Shown here in pieces: positions 41,989 through 54,600 of a stretch of 64,000 nucleotides of DNA. The translations under genes and the position numbers were made by a program. Origin of the DNA: Steinernema hermaphroditum (taxonomy: Eukaryota > Nematoda > Chromadorea > Rhabditida > Steinernematidae); the NCBI GenBank assembly GCA_030435675.1, contig CM059623.1, positions 8,830,012 to 8,894,011 on the forward strand, read 5' to 3'. The notes under the pieces were generated by a model. The model did not search any database and was not told where the DNA came from. It saw only the letters and a list, made by a program, of their open reading frames with translations. How positions within the stretch are numbered: position 1 is the stretch's first letter; each line of letters begins with the position of its first letter.

Positions 41989-43187
41989 CACGAAAGTGAG
42001 TTTTGGTGTATGATAGGTTCGTTTATACGGCCTCCAGCGCGGAGTCCCTTAATCCTCGAGGTAATCAAAGGCTTCTGTTTGCCGTGAACTCTGCTAATCA
42101 GATCGGAACGCTTGATTAAATACTCTCCATGCATCTGATCCTCCTCGATTACACAGTACTTCCATGGGACGCAGGTATTCAAACGCCGTCAGAAACATTC
42201 GTTCGACTTACAGTACGCAGACCTAAGAGACGATCCCAGTCGGAAGATCTGTTTTGCTCGAGAATAACGGTGTTTTCCTGGATCTGGCGCTCTCGAACAT
42301 CTCGAGAGATTTCGCGAGTCGCGACTTGTAAACAGCGTCCGACTCCGCGTTCTGCAGTCCTGGCCCTAAGTTCGCCCATTCGGCGCGTCGGTAGCCGCTT
42401 CTTCTTCCTGACGATGACTGGTTTCATCCACATTTATATGTTTGCAAGCTTGCTACATGTGTCAGAACCAGAGATTCCAACTGAACCGAGCCGAATCGAC
42501 ATCTCTGGTCAGAACCTAAACAGCTTCTCTTGTCGTCATTCATACTTTTGTAGAAGAAGTTGGCCAAGTTCCTGTTCGTTTTCTGCTCGATTCTTTTCCT
42601 TGCCTCTTATGCACACGGTTCGTTCGGTATTTGCTGACATGAGTCACGAACCGTGGTTCCTGTACAGGGCCATTGGGATTTCTGGATTTGTTTAGCGAAG
42701 AGTGGACACCAGAAGAGGGGATACGGTAGCTGAGAACCACATCTTGAATGCTTGGTGATTTCCATACATCTCCTCTGGCAAATTACGCATGTATCACGAG
42801 TCCCTCCCCCGACTCGCAATATTTGCGAGATTCCGTTGTTCTCGTTAGTCATCGCGGACTGTTTGCGCAAACAAACGAATCGATCGACTCTCCAGAGGCG
42901 TCCCTGAAACAAAGGATCCTGTCACTCATCCCTGCGGGCCACCCGCCAACTCCCCGGGATCACGACCCCTTCGAACTTCGACGCCTTCTCCTCGGCCGCC
43001 TCTGATCGGCGTCACTCGTCCGAATCGTCGATTGCGCAAACAGCCAGCAGGCCTGGTCCCTCGTCTTCTTCTGGATCCAGTCGAGGCGCCGCGGCCCTAA
43101 TCGCTCTTGTTCCTGTTTGTCCCCGGGAGAACCAGTCCGCCCAGGAACCACCCAGGAAGTGTCCCCGTCCTCTCGAGGCCATTCGCG
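41989..43187. other. Spacer between secreted-peptide paralog and feh-1
   Basis: Contains a TATA-like TATAAAC on the minus strand at 42022-42028 for the paralog. A plus-strand frame of 188 codons from 42129 has no splice or domain support. The 3' half probably includes the feh-1 promoter. Confidence 0.45.
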
Positions 43188-46100
43188 ATGTCGTCGACTG
43201 CGATGCAACGTCGAGGCTCCCGCGGGAGTCCGAGCCGTCTCCACTTCGGAGAACCCGTCCTCAGAAGACGCGACGAGGCCTCCATCGAGATAGAGGCCGA
43301 CGTCGGCGACCGGCGCCACCACGCCTTCCAGGAGCGCGAGGAAGAGGAGTACTACTACGTGCATTCGCGTCCCCTCTCCGAGCAGGGCTCCGACACCGCC
43401 ACCATGCACTTCACCGAAGACGACCGCCTGGAGCGCCGCGCCGACGACGAGGAGCGTCTCCGGGAGCACCACGAGGAGCACTCCGAAGAGCACCGGCTTC
43501 GGAGGAGCGACTACGAGCGGAGTCGCCGCCACGAGGTGGGTTCTTTGGACGCTGAGGACTTCCTCGTCGTTCCCGGGAGGGCGATTACGGTGTGACAGAT
43601 GGCGCTCGTAAGGAAGCGACGCTCGATAGACCTCTTTTTTGGACTTTTCGCCGAAGCTTTCTCCTCGTGGGAATATTCGTGCGCATAAGGAATCCTTGTA
43701 GATTGAGGGCCAATGAGATAATGAAGTGTGCTTATGAGTCAGCATAACCTCGACTTTCTCGATGTCTTTCAAAGGTGGAACCAGTTCACTTCCTCCTCCA
43801 AATGCCAAGTCAGCCTCAGAAGTGCATTGTTTACTCCTGCTACGTCATCCTCAACTCCCCAATCTCGCCCCTTCCACCGCATAATCAGTCTGCAGGCCAG
43901 GCGGAACCTCGAGAGAATAGCAAAAACTTTGCATAAGTCGTTCGCCGAGGGAATCCGAGCGACGAGGCGAAAACGGGCCAGACCGAGTACTCTGCTCGAG
44001 TGCGTTGCGCAAACACGCCGAACCGCTTTTGCCGTCTAATTGCCGCTTTTTCTCCGAGGCCGAGGCTTAAGGTGTTGGTTTGGAGATAATCTTTGTGTTA
44101 GTACGGGAGGCAGTAAAGAGTAAAGTCCCACTTCGTATAGCCGGGACTTGAACTCCGGCAATTTGAATAGCTCATAGAAGACCTATACAAAAACAGACCA
44201 GATCTTTATATAGTCACTTCCACCCGGTCGAACCTTCTCCATCTCGAGCTCTGAAACGTCTCCTCCAATCGGAGGCGAATTCCCCCAGATGAGTCGAATT
44301 CCCTGTCCACTTAGGGGCTCAGTCCTCCACCCTCGTCCCATCATCTCCAATTCTCGTCTCCATTTCCTCGCCTCTCCTCATTTGTCCTCCTTCGCCTCCT
44401 CCTCTGTTTGTTTTCAGCCGTTTGGCGACGTCGCCGACGATTTAACTCGATCGCCCCGGCGAGTTTTCGTCGGAATTTCCGAAAAAAGCGAATTCGATTG
44501 GACGCTAAATTGGTGATTAAGTCGTTTCCGAGGCGGTGGCTCGCCCGAAGTCGTAAACGCCCGGCCCTAATTGAGCCCGAAGGCGGCGGCGACGAAAAAT
44601 AGCGGAAATGGACCTTTTTGTGGTGGGAAAGGCGACGGAAATTGCGAAGACTCCTGGACGCGTGGTGGCCAGGCGCTTCCTGGACGACCACACGCGACGC
44701 CACCGGCCATCCTTTTGTGTTCGTCGTCCACTTGGCTCCAAAGCGACATCGATTTTCCGCCGTTTTCGGACGAGGCGTTCCCCGCCGAGTGACTTTCGGG
44801 CTTAGGCCGGACCAGGCCCGAAAATGCGATATTTCGGATTAAGTGACGCGTCGTGTTTTTTGTTCTCTTTTTGATCTCTGAGTGGAGAGTTTTCCGAGGG
44901 CTCCCTCTTGAGGGAATGGCTAAGAAGGCCCTTTTGTTGGCCCGTTTGGGTTGCAGGACAGGTGCTTTGGACATACTTCCGCTTATGACTAATCGGGACT
45001 GACTCAGAAGAACCGTTCTGTTTAGCATCCAATAGAGATTTGTCGTATAGAACGTACAAGCACTGAATGGGAAGACATTCTCCGTCACTCAGATTGCCAC
45101 TCACTTATCGTCACTTGTCACTCTGGCACCAATCTTGCACATCCCTTTTTGCATGGATCTGGCGACGGACTGACATCATCTGAGAGACCCCGCAGAGGCA
45201 CATGTGGGTGTGTCACTCATCCATGTAATTTGGACTTTTCTCATTTGTTGGACACGCACTTCTTCGGAACCTTCGGCTGTTTTCGAAACAATGTGGGCAT
45301 GGCAACAAGCATGACTAGGGCTTTATGGGGCTCTAAGGGGTTCTCATTGAACATCCTCATTCGCCGGCATCCTAGTTGATTAGCAGATGTTTTTCCGCGA
45401 AAAAACATCGTCTCATTGTCATAGATGCCACCCTGTCCACCCTGAACTCTGCACAGCTCTCTGACCCCATCCCGGCGCCTTCCTCTCATCACTTGTCAGA
45501 TTAATCGCCAAAAACCCGTTCGTCTTCTTCTGCGTCCACAGCTCGTTAATTACGTTCCGTCGCCTTCTGCCAGCTTGTTAATCACCCGCCGCCCCTCGGC
45601 GACCCATAAGTGCCTCGGCGCGTGACTGTAGCGTGTCCTCCACTTGCACTCCGCGTCGGGGCCACCCACCTCAGCATCGATCGATCGGCCTTTGCATAAT
45701 CGCCGTTCCGTCGCCGAGCCTTGTTTTCGGAGTTTTTGTGCGCCCCGAATGCATTTCTGAAGACGCTCTTGTTTGTTTCCTCGCTACAAGACCTTCTTTC
45801 AGCTGGCCTACGAAGGCGCACAACGCCAACAGGACCGTTACGAGTACGAGGAGGCCGAGGAACGCCAACAGAGGTACCAGAAGAAGGCGCCCGGCGGCGG
45901 CAGAAGAAGCTTCCAGAGGGACCGCGAAGACGAGATGCCCATCGACTACAGGTACGCCATGCCCATTGACTCACAAAAGACCTCGTAAAGGAATAATGTT
46001 TATCTTATCGATGGCCACTTGAGAGCCGTTGTAACATCCCATTTATCAGCTGCATCTCAGATCTGCGCCTCGGCGCCGCAGTGATGCATCAATTCAAATT

Positions 46101-49100
46101 TGTCCGAATGGCATTTGACCTTTTAGCGCCCTCTAGGTATTCACTTCTTAAAGCCACGGTGATTAGTCTTTGATCTTTTCTGATCGAAGATGTTGAATAT
46201 TTCAGTCTTCAGGGATGCTTCTTGACCCTTTCTTGGCGCTTTTCCGTTCCCTTAAACCGTGTGAAGAAGGATGAAAACAGCAATTCGGGACTTGTTTTCG
46301 CGATTTTTTGCCATAGAAATTCCCACGTGATCGCTAAACCCTCATTTCACCCAATTCATTTCGTTTTGGTCGGACGGAACGGCGCCACTCTCCTTACCGT
46401 TTCTTTAATTTGTTTTCGATCCCATTTCAGCGCTAGACTTAGTTTGTTTGGGAGCTAAAGACGGTCAACATGGCCAAAAAGAGATGTAAGGTGAAAGTCA
46501 TCTATCCTTGCGTCATACTGTACTTTTTGTGGTCATTTCCTTTTGTCTCGCCAAATCCAACAAATCTGTGATTTCCAACCCCGAACAAATGACAACTCGG
46601 GCGTGTTTACCACTGCACGCCAGCTGCAAAACAAGTCCGTTTCGATTCAATTTGCCCTCCGTCCCTCTGCTCCTCCAGAATCCTCTGCTTTCAGCCCTCA
46701 GGACTTCCGGCAGTCGTTCGCGGCGATCGACGCCGCCTCGCGAGAGAACGTCCGCGTCCGGCAACACGGCGACACGACGATCATGACGGAGCACCGCGAC
46801 CCCTACTCCTTCTACTGGCAGCTCGACCAGATCCGGAAGGCCGAGGAGGAGCCCCCCAGACGTCCACCTCCGGTGGACTACGTCATCGACGAGGAGGAGG
46901 CCGACGAGGAGACCTATGAGGCGCCGCGCCAGGAGTCCGTTGTCCTCTCGCCGGACAGCCACGACAGCGGTGTGAACCTTGTCGAGAGCCAGTACTCTCG
47001 GCCACAGAGGGTCGAGGAGCTCCCGGCCAAGCAGCTTCCCGCGGGCTGGGAGCGCCACGAGGACCCCTCCGGCTACTCCTACTACTGGCACGTCGACACC
47101 GGCACCATCCAGAGGGAACCTCCGGTGAGTTCTTTGTTCATTGTTTCCCCTATTCCAAAATGGATCCTTTACCTTCACGAGATATTGGAAGAGAGCCGTT
47201 TTCCTGGCTCCACAAAAGGGACGTCAGAAAGAGATTCTCCGCCCGAAGGCATGCAGCTCTAGACGTGCACTCCAAATCTAATTACAAACAGGAATTTCTC
47301 TTTCAAAAGAACGCCGCACTCTCTAGAGCTGGCTTAACCTCTAATCCCCTAATTTCTCATCGGTGCGCCCCTAATCGACCAGTTGCTTTGAAAGCATTCT
47401 TTCCAGAAGGCCCCTCGGCCACCGGCGATGTCGCCTCCGCCTCCGATGAAGAGTCGGACGCCGTCGCCGCCGCCGGCCTCCTACACGAGTCGGTACACGC
47501 AGGCCGACGCCGAGCCCCCGAAGCAGGTCGTCCAGATGCCGGCGCAACAGCCCATCATCACGGAGCACGCCTTCAAGCAGACGACGACGAAACGGAGGAT
47601 CGAGAACCGCGACGAGAGCGAGGAGAACGACGCCGGATTCGACGACGACGACAGGAAGGTGAGTGAGGGTACGGTATCTGACGGTGACTGAGTTCCTGGT
47701 GGACAGTCAGAGCTCTGCGAATCCCCCTTTTCTCTGGATAATTCCAATTCGGTCCAAAGTCCAAGCGCCGTCCCCACTCCCTAAAGTGCATATGAAACAT
47801 TTCTCACAAATCCATTTCAACGCACAAAGCATAATCGATACGTGTCGGCAGAGATTTCATCTTCGAGGGCAACTTCCACATTAATCACTTCCGCTTCTTT
47901 TCCCCGGACCACCCGATTCCCGGAGAGTCGACGGCTTAGAAGCGGATTAGACGACTCGAAGCGGAGTTCTCCAAATATAGAAAAAGAGATACAAAGAGAG
48001 CTCTGATTTCCTAGAAGAAGATAACTGCCAAAACATGAGTCATGCACAGCTTTGCTGAACAACTGGGTGAACGATGGCCTAGATCGACACACCCTAGTTC
48101 GATGTCTTCCATCGTGTTCCCACTTGCAAGTGCCTCATATCGGAATGATCCACTCCTACTAGTGTGCCAAACTACATTAGATTACAAAAGAATTGACAAT
48201 ATACACCTTTGACCTTTGGTTCTTGTTAGAAGCGGCTTCATTTGTGCCATCTTGAGCCAAAGATGCACGTGCTCTTCCGCGTCCATCACCCAAGCACCCA
48301 TTCATCCCCCGCCGTTCTCTCCAAAACACAGAAGCGGACTTCCATGCACTACTTGCTCGAGTCCTCTGCTCCACAAAAACACTCACAAACACTTCTTCTT
48401 CTTCTTCTTCCCCAATCCGTCTTTTCCAAAAAAGTGCAAACAGCAAGGGTCCACCAGGGTCCGCCCCAAACAACCCTTCCCCACAATCACTCATCCCTCT
48501 GCGGGAATGTAATCCCCAAAACGCGATTATCGATGTTTTCGCGGCATCTTCGCTGCAGGACCCCCACGCAATGACCGCCACCCTAACCGCGGTCCTTTTC
48601 TACATCAAGAACTCGCTCATGGTCATTCGTCCTCCCTTCCCTGTACTCAAGGCGCCCCTTTCAGCCTGTGCGTTTCGCCGTCCGCTCGCTCGGATGGACC
48701 GAAATCGCCGAAGAAGATCTGACAGCCGAGAAGAGCTCCCGCGCCGTCAACCGGGCCATCATCGACCTCGCCGGTGGAGTCACCATGGACAATGTCTCCA
48801 AGTGGGGCGACGGTCGTGAACTCATCATGGAGCTCGACGACCAGGACCTCACTCTGATCGACCCGGACACGATGAACGTCGTCCACTCCGAGAAGATCCA
48901 CCAGATCCGCGTGTGGGGCGTCGGACGCGACAACGGAAGGTTGGTGCTTGGACGGCGTTTGGGGAGGTTCTGTCACAGAAGGGATCACCGGGGAGATGGC
49001 TAACGTGGATGAACAAACGGGCGATCAGTCAGGGTCGATCTTCTCTAGTTTCTTCCATGGAAGGAGTTTTGGGGGGAAGTTCTATTCCATGGAGGATGTT

Positions 49101-50824
49101 TATGTTTTGGGGAAACGAAACTCCATTTCTCTTTGAGACCAAAGAACCTCTGTTTATTGAAAAGCTGACACTGTTGATGTATTAGGAGGGCTCTTTGAAG
49201 CGACCCCCGGTGGTTAGTCCTTAGGTGGGCGTCAAAACAAATCAGGGGAATTCACTCAAAAACAATTCTGGGTGCTTATCTCCCGCGGTGATCCCTCTCC
49301 GTGCCTCGTTTCGGCCATCTAATGCCTCTTTTCTGCTTTCGTCTTTCTCTCCAGGGACAGGTTGGTTCGCTCTTTTGCATGTGATTTGCCTCGCCGCGAC
49401 GGCGCCATCGCCGACCTCCGAGAAACGTTTCGCTCCAAAAACACTTTCGAATTCACGCGAAATTAGAGAAAAGCGCTTTTCTCTGTCGCTTTCGGTGTCG
49501 TCCTGTCCTCCCCCTCCTCCAGAAGAGCCCTCCTATCGGCCCGGATTCCAGGGACTTCGCCTACGTGGCCCGCGACCGTACCTCACGGCGCTTCATGTGT
49601 CACGTCTTCCGGTGCGACACTCCCGCGCGCACCATCGCCAACACCCTCCGCGACATCTGCAAACGCCTCATGCTGCAACGCCGACCTAACGTCCTCCACT
49701 CGCTCGACACGCACTCCAGCGTCGGAGCGGAGCGCAGGCTCACCCGCGAGTCGTCCCTCCCGACGCCTATCGAGGAGCCGAAGAAGCTCATCAGGTGCCA
49801 CTTCCTCGGAGTCACCCAGGTGCCTCGCGCCACCGGAATCGACATCCTCAACGACGCCGTCGATCGTCTCGTCAACCAGGTCATTCAGAACCGCCATGCC
49901 CTACCGTATCCTCTTTGAGCTGCTTTGTCCAAATGTTTTCATCCAGGACTACCACTCAAAGACGGACAAATCCGAAGGGAATTGGAAGGGTGCCATGTTC
50001 GGCGACCATTCTCAATACAGAGTCTTCCTGCTCTCTTTCCACAACGTGTCCTCTTCAGGTGCGTCCTGAACGATGGATCCTGGCAGACGTCTCCATCGCG
50101 CCCTCCACCATCACGATCAACGAAGTCGGCGGCGGACAGATCGCCCAGTGCCGAGTACGGTACCTCTCCTTCCTCGGGATCGGCTCCGATGTCAAGTAAG
50201 TCCCTTGAAATGTCCCATCATTTGCCTCGCCTTCTTGGCTTTTCAAACGTGGAAGACAAGTGAATCATGAGCCTACTGGAAGAGGGATGACTGGGATTTA
50301 ATCGCCGTTTTTAAAGCTTCTGATTCGGAACAGAAAAGATGATGTATCTGTTCCGAGAGTAGCCTACAGTCGAATACACTCATTCATTTTCAGGCATTGC
50401 GCATTCATTATGCATACTTCGTCGGACAACTTCATGTGCTACGTGTTCCACGTGGAGCCCTCGGCCGGCGCCATGGCGAAGACTATCGAGGCGGCGTGCA
50501 AACTGCGCTACCAGAAGGTGCTCGACGCGCACACGGCGAAGTCGTCGGCCGCCGCCTCCGCCATCGCTAATGGAAAGGTTTCCCCCTTTCTGTCCTTCTC
50601 CTAACCATCCTTCCGACCTCCGACCTCTTCGGTCCGAGAGTCCGCTAAAGTCGTGTGCAGTGCCGTGCTTTCCTATCGCTTCTCCTTCAATTTGCCGACC
50701 TCCGGATCCCGAGGACTGACCTCTCTCGTTTCAGGGCTGGGGTGACTCTCTTCGCGAAGCGTTCGGCTCTATGCGAGAGCGCCTCTCGACCTCCTCGTCG
50801 CGGCAGAGTCTTTCAAAAGTCTAA
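43188..50824 (+). CDS. feh-1: FE65 homolog: WW and two PTB domains
   Basis: Nine exons: 43188-43535, 45803-45951, 46695-47124, 47407-47658, 48665-48939, 49552-49879, 50059-50195, 50394-50577 and 50735-50824, giving 730 residues, close to FE65 length. Residues 1-200 are very charged (long Glu/Arg runs). The WW domain is at ~280-309 (LPAGWERHEDPSGYSYYW). PTB1 is at ~394-545 (RFAVRSLGWTEI, KIHQIRVWGVG, FAYVARDR). PTB2 is at ~560-690 (CHFLGVTQVP, WILADVSIAPSTITI, ECRV-like QCRVRYLSFLGIG, then ACKLRYQKVLDA). The exon 6 donor is placed at CAG/GTCATT because only this keeps PTB2 spacing and frame. FE65 proteins bind the cytoplasmic tail of APP-type receptors through PTB2. Introns 1 (2.3 kb) and 4 (1.0 kb) are unusually long for this window. 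AATAAA near 50881. Confidence 0.93.
48392..48410 (+). repeat. CTT microsatellite in feh-1 intron 4
   Basis: About six CTT units in a pyrimidine-rich part of the intron. Confidence 0.7.
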
Positions 50825-51281
50825 TCGATCGAAATGTTTGTGTGAACCGACTGCCTTATTTGTTTTCCTACAGATTTTGTACAATAAAGAGCATTTATGA
50901 CCTTCGTTGGCTTCTTTCTAGAGAGATTTCCACAAATAGAGCGCTTCGAAGCGCTTAGAACACTCACCAAATGTGTTTATCTCGGGCAGTGGAATCAAAG
51001 AGCGGATAAAGAGGAGTAAACAAGGAAAGTGGGACCGAAGAGCACGCCTTAATTTGTGCGAATTCGGCACACAAAAGGACTCGGACTCAAAACTAAGCCG
51101 GAGCCGAGCCACCTGAGCCTAGTTGAGCTGGTTCGGATTGACAGAGTTGAAAGCGATGCCACAAGTTGACCATATCTCCGAAAAGCAATGCCACGACATT
51201 TAGAATCAGAATACGCATCGCTTTTCTTGCAGATTCCTCTGAATAAGGCGCCGATCCACAGATCTGAACTTCAAAGCAAAG
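50825..51281. other. feh-1 to elc-1 spacer
   Basis: Holds the feh-1 polyadenylation signal (~50881). A CTTGCAG near 51232 is a likely trans-splice or 5'-UTR acceptor for elc-1. No other gene seen. Confidence 0.5.
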
Positions 51282-51674
51282 ATGTCCTCTTCCACTCAGC
51301 TCTCCAACAACAATTCTTCTCCCACCAAACCCGAGACAACCCACCAAGAGAGAGTCGACGATTCCCCAGCCTCCCTTCCCGAGGAGAGGACTTTCGAGGA
51401 CCCGGTCACTCTGATCAGCGCCGAAGGAGAAGAGGTCGTCATTGAGAGGGAACACGCCATGATCTCCGGGACCCTCAGGAACATGTTATTGGGTCCCCGG
51501 GACGGCGACTCTACCGTACACCTCCCCTGCATCCCTCGACACATCCTGGAGATCGTCAGTCAGTACCTGGAGTACAACCACGCCAACAGGGAGGTGAAGG
51601 AGCCCGTCGACTTCGACGTCCCCTCGGAGCACGCCAAGGACATCATGTTGGCCGCCCACTTCCTCGACTGTTGA
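51282..51674 (+). CDS. elc-1: Elongin C
   Basis: A single exon of 130 codons. After a Ser/Pro/Glu-rich N-terminal extension (~1-38) comes the BTB-like elongin C fold: DPVTLISAEGEEVVIEREHA, SGTLRNMLLG, HLPCIPRHILEIVSQYLEY and the C-terminal AAHFLDC that ends nearly every elongin C. It pairs with elongin B and links BC-box proteins to cullin-2 or cullin-5 ubiquitin ligases. The N-terminal extension of about 38 residues is longer than in the human protein (which starts close to the fold). AATAAA lies about 30 bases past the stop. The SKP1-like gene at 15571-16019 shares the same fold. Confidence 0.95.
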   Translation: MSSSTQLSNNNSSPTKPETTHQERVDDSPASLPEERTFEDPVTLISAEGEEVVIEREHAMISGTLRNMLLGPRDGDSTVHLPCIPRHILEIVSQYLEYNHANREVKEPVDFDVPSEHAKDIMLAAHFLDC

Positions 51675-54600
51675 CTCGATCCGATTCTTTGTGATTGAGA
51701 AATAAAGACAAAGCAACACCGTTTCTATTTTATTGCATTCGATCTGTGGTGATGTGTGGTGACAGTGGTGACCTGCCTCATCCAACTGTGGACACTCACA
51801 TCTCGGTAACCTTGTTCTGTTCACATCTTGGTAACCAGTGAAAGAGGAATGAATATGGTGTGTGGTTATCCTCACATAGTGTATAGTGAACCTCACGGCC
51901 TGTTGCATTGCCTCTCCACATCCTTTGGAAGCGTTTTTCAGCTTTCTGAGGGACGGCAATTCATCACTTCTCTGCGTCATTCGTGCATCTATTGGGAAGA
52001 TGGTCACATAATGGCCACATCAAATTCGCAACCCGGAACCATTCTGCATCGTGATGTCCCCTTTGGCGACGAGAAGTCCTGCACTTCTTGCAGCAAGTTA
52101 CTGTTTATTTCGAATCTTGTGTGTGCATTTTGTGTGCATCTCTTACGATCCGTGGTTTCATACGTGTCAGGACCACTCTTCGTTGCACAGTGGAACTGCA
52201 TGAAAAAGCGTTTCGCTCTTCCAATCGATAAAAGTGCACAAGAGCTAAAGGTAGAATACGCTGGAAAACAGAGCTGGCGACGTCAGTCGTTAATTTCCAT
52301 TTTGGGAGAAACGGTCGGGAAAGAGACGCGTTAATCGGCGCTTTTCTTTCGGCGATTAAACATCACCTCTTTTCTGCTTCCTGGAAAATATTTTCGCGAG
52401 AAGGGCGAACAATGGATGTTATCGATTCACCGAAGGCGATCTTTGAACCGAAGAGGACCTGCTGTGCACAGTATGCTCAGCTATTGATTGGATCCGCACA
52501 AAACCACGAAAACCTATGAACTTATTTTCCATTAGACAAATGGCACAAGAACCATTAGAAAACGAAAGTCAAAAGTCCCTATATCTACTTCACTACCTTT
52601 CAAGACGGCGAACCCTTAAATCCCTTTCCTTTTATCCGCTTCCAGTAAACACCGTTTGGCGTCGAGATTAAAGGCGCCGTTTCTGTCTTCGGGTGTTATT
52701 TTGGTTGTTTCATCCCCTGTCGCGTAAATCCAAGAATAGGAAATCCACAGCTTTCTTATACGTAGATCCCGCAATCTCACGTACGGTAGTTTTCGTTTCC
52801 ACATGACTCCTTCTTATCAGATGCATTTGTTGGTCGTTGCACCGACTCCAGCCTGCTCTCTCGAATGGACTTTCTGTAGCCCTAATCCGAAGATCTCTTC
52901 CCGTCTCCCTTGCAAAACAAAAACACCTCGGGATTGAGGCTTCTTCTCCGAATGTTATTTCAGTCGGACAATCGTCAACTTGATCATACGGTAGTGCCCG
53001 GATCGATCGGATCCGTTGTGTTTGTTTGTCGGCAGATGGCAACAATTGGCGCCGAAGCTGATTCGCCGCCGTCAGCTGATTTCTCTCCTGTTTTCGCCTG
53101 GATCGCCGAGGTTCCGACGTGCGATTCCCCACGTTGTCGCCGCGATGTTTGTCCGTTCCACGTGCCCACACCGCCGCGAGAAGCCGGTTTGCTATGCTTT
53201 CGAGATAGTACGGTGCGAGTCGAATGTTTTCAACTCCATTCAGAGTTCGAATCCCGTCGAGAGAGTGAATGACAGCTGCAGTCGCCTGCAGCAAGCCTAA
53301 CCCTGTGAAAATAAAATCACTTTTTGCTTGATAAAAGAGAAAAATGATGGTTAATTCGAAATATTCCAAGTGAGCATTCTCAAAGTCTCTGTATTGATCC
53401 GTGGTTACATGTGCTCATTTTTGATCTTACAGTCTATGGTCCCAGGTCACGTGTTTTTCATGCGAAATCCAAGGTCGATGTTCAAACGAACGAAAAGAAA
53501 GCATTGAGTTCGTGGATGTGACAAATCCGGTCTTAGCTCTACGGTTCAAGCCAAAAATGTAAATACCGATCTTCGTTTGTTCGATGGAATATTTTTGCCT
53601 GACGCCCTCTGAAACTTTGCATCATTTCAGAATATGTTCTGTATATCCATCTCGTTACTTACTTCATTCACTTAAGGCAACAAAAACAGAGTTCCCTGTC
53701 ATCTGACTTTTTCAAATCACCCTCTATGGAAGCGTGTCCTTTTCCCGTAGTGCATTTCCATTATGTATCCGTCGCCCTTTCTTGGATTCTGCTAACATTC
53801 GCAGGACATTGTCCTTTCCTTTTCATTGAGTCCCCATTCAAAGGTGACTCAACCCGCGTGTAATTCATGGAACTCTCAGAAGCCCCTTTCCATCGTATTC
53901 AATTCACCGCATTAAAGACCCATACACCGATGTCGCTAATTACAGAGATCGCGTGACAAACGAGCCAATTAGGGAGTGCAAGCGGCGTTGGGGGAAGAGC
54001 TGAGTCACGTGTGACCCTCTTCGACTTGTTTGTAAACAAGCAAGTGACACTTCTTCTCGACGAAGGTCCCCCGATGGAAGCCCCTCGGGTATCTTTCGAT
54101 CAGATGATCGCTATCGAGCCACTTATGGCTGCGCCACAAATCGAAAAAACAGAATTAATTCGCCGTTTCGCTTTCGATCGAACCGTCTGACATCCGTTCT
54201 GTCGACAGCTGAACTCCGAAGAATCGGCTTTTTCGATTCTAACCGTTTTCGCGCTTTTGTGGTGAAAAGTGTTCTCTTTTATTTGTTGATGGTGGTGACA
54301 AGACGAGGGTTCTTGCAAATTCTTCTCAAGAGAAGTTCTGACCATGTTCACGCAAGGGTGCTAGGGACCTCTAGTCACGCCCAGAGAGCTTGTACGAGTC
54401 CGTGTCTTGCGCAGAGAAAGCGGCTTTCCGAGATGGAATTCGCCTTCGTGGCTGTCGTTCACGTTGTGACTAATCGCTTTTGTTATTGCGAAGACGTGCT
54501 GTGATCGATCCGTCATCGGTTGGGACAGGAAGCACACTATATTCGGCTCATCGCTTTTTCTCACAGATTGGCCCTTCCAGTCGCTAACCTGATCGTTCCT

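Noticed and set aside
42129..42695. 188-codon plus-strand frame before feh-1
   Set aside because: No family wording and no splice signals; codon content looks like non-coding DNA.
44135..44188. tRNA-like segment with GTTCAAGTCCC box and GTATAG/CTATAC ends
   Set aside because: Only 54 bases long, with no D-arm or anticodon arm that folds; at most a tRNA-derived relic.
51828..52334. 168-codon open frame on the plus strand after elc-1
   Set aside because: Begins with GTG, no recognisable wording, no splice sites or signals that fit a gene.
53236..53254. GAGTTCGAATCCC, resembling a tRNA B box
   Set aside because: No pairing T-stem and no acceptor stem around it.
52710..53369. 219-codon open frame on the minus strand
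   Set aside because: It opens with TTG, has no ATG until its last part, and shows no domain or splice support; a frame this long is plausible by chance in a window of this size.
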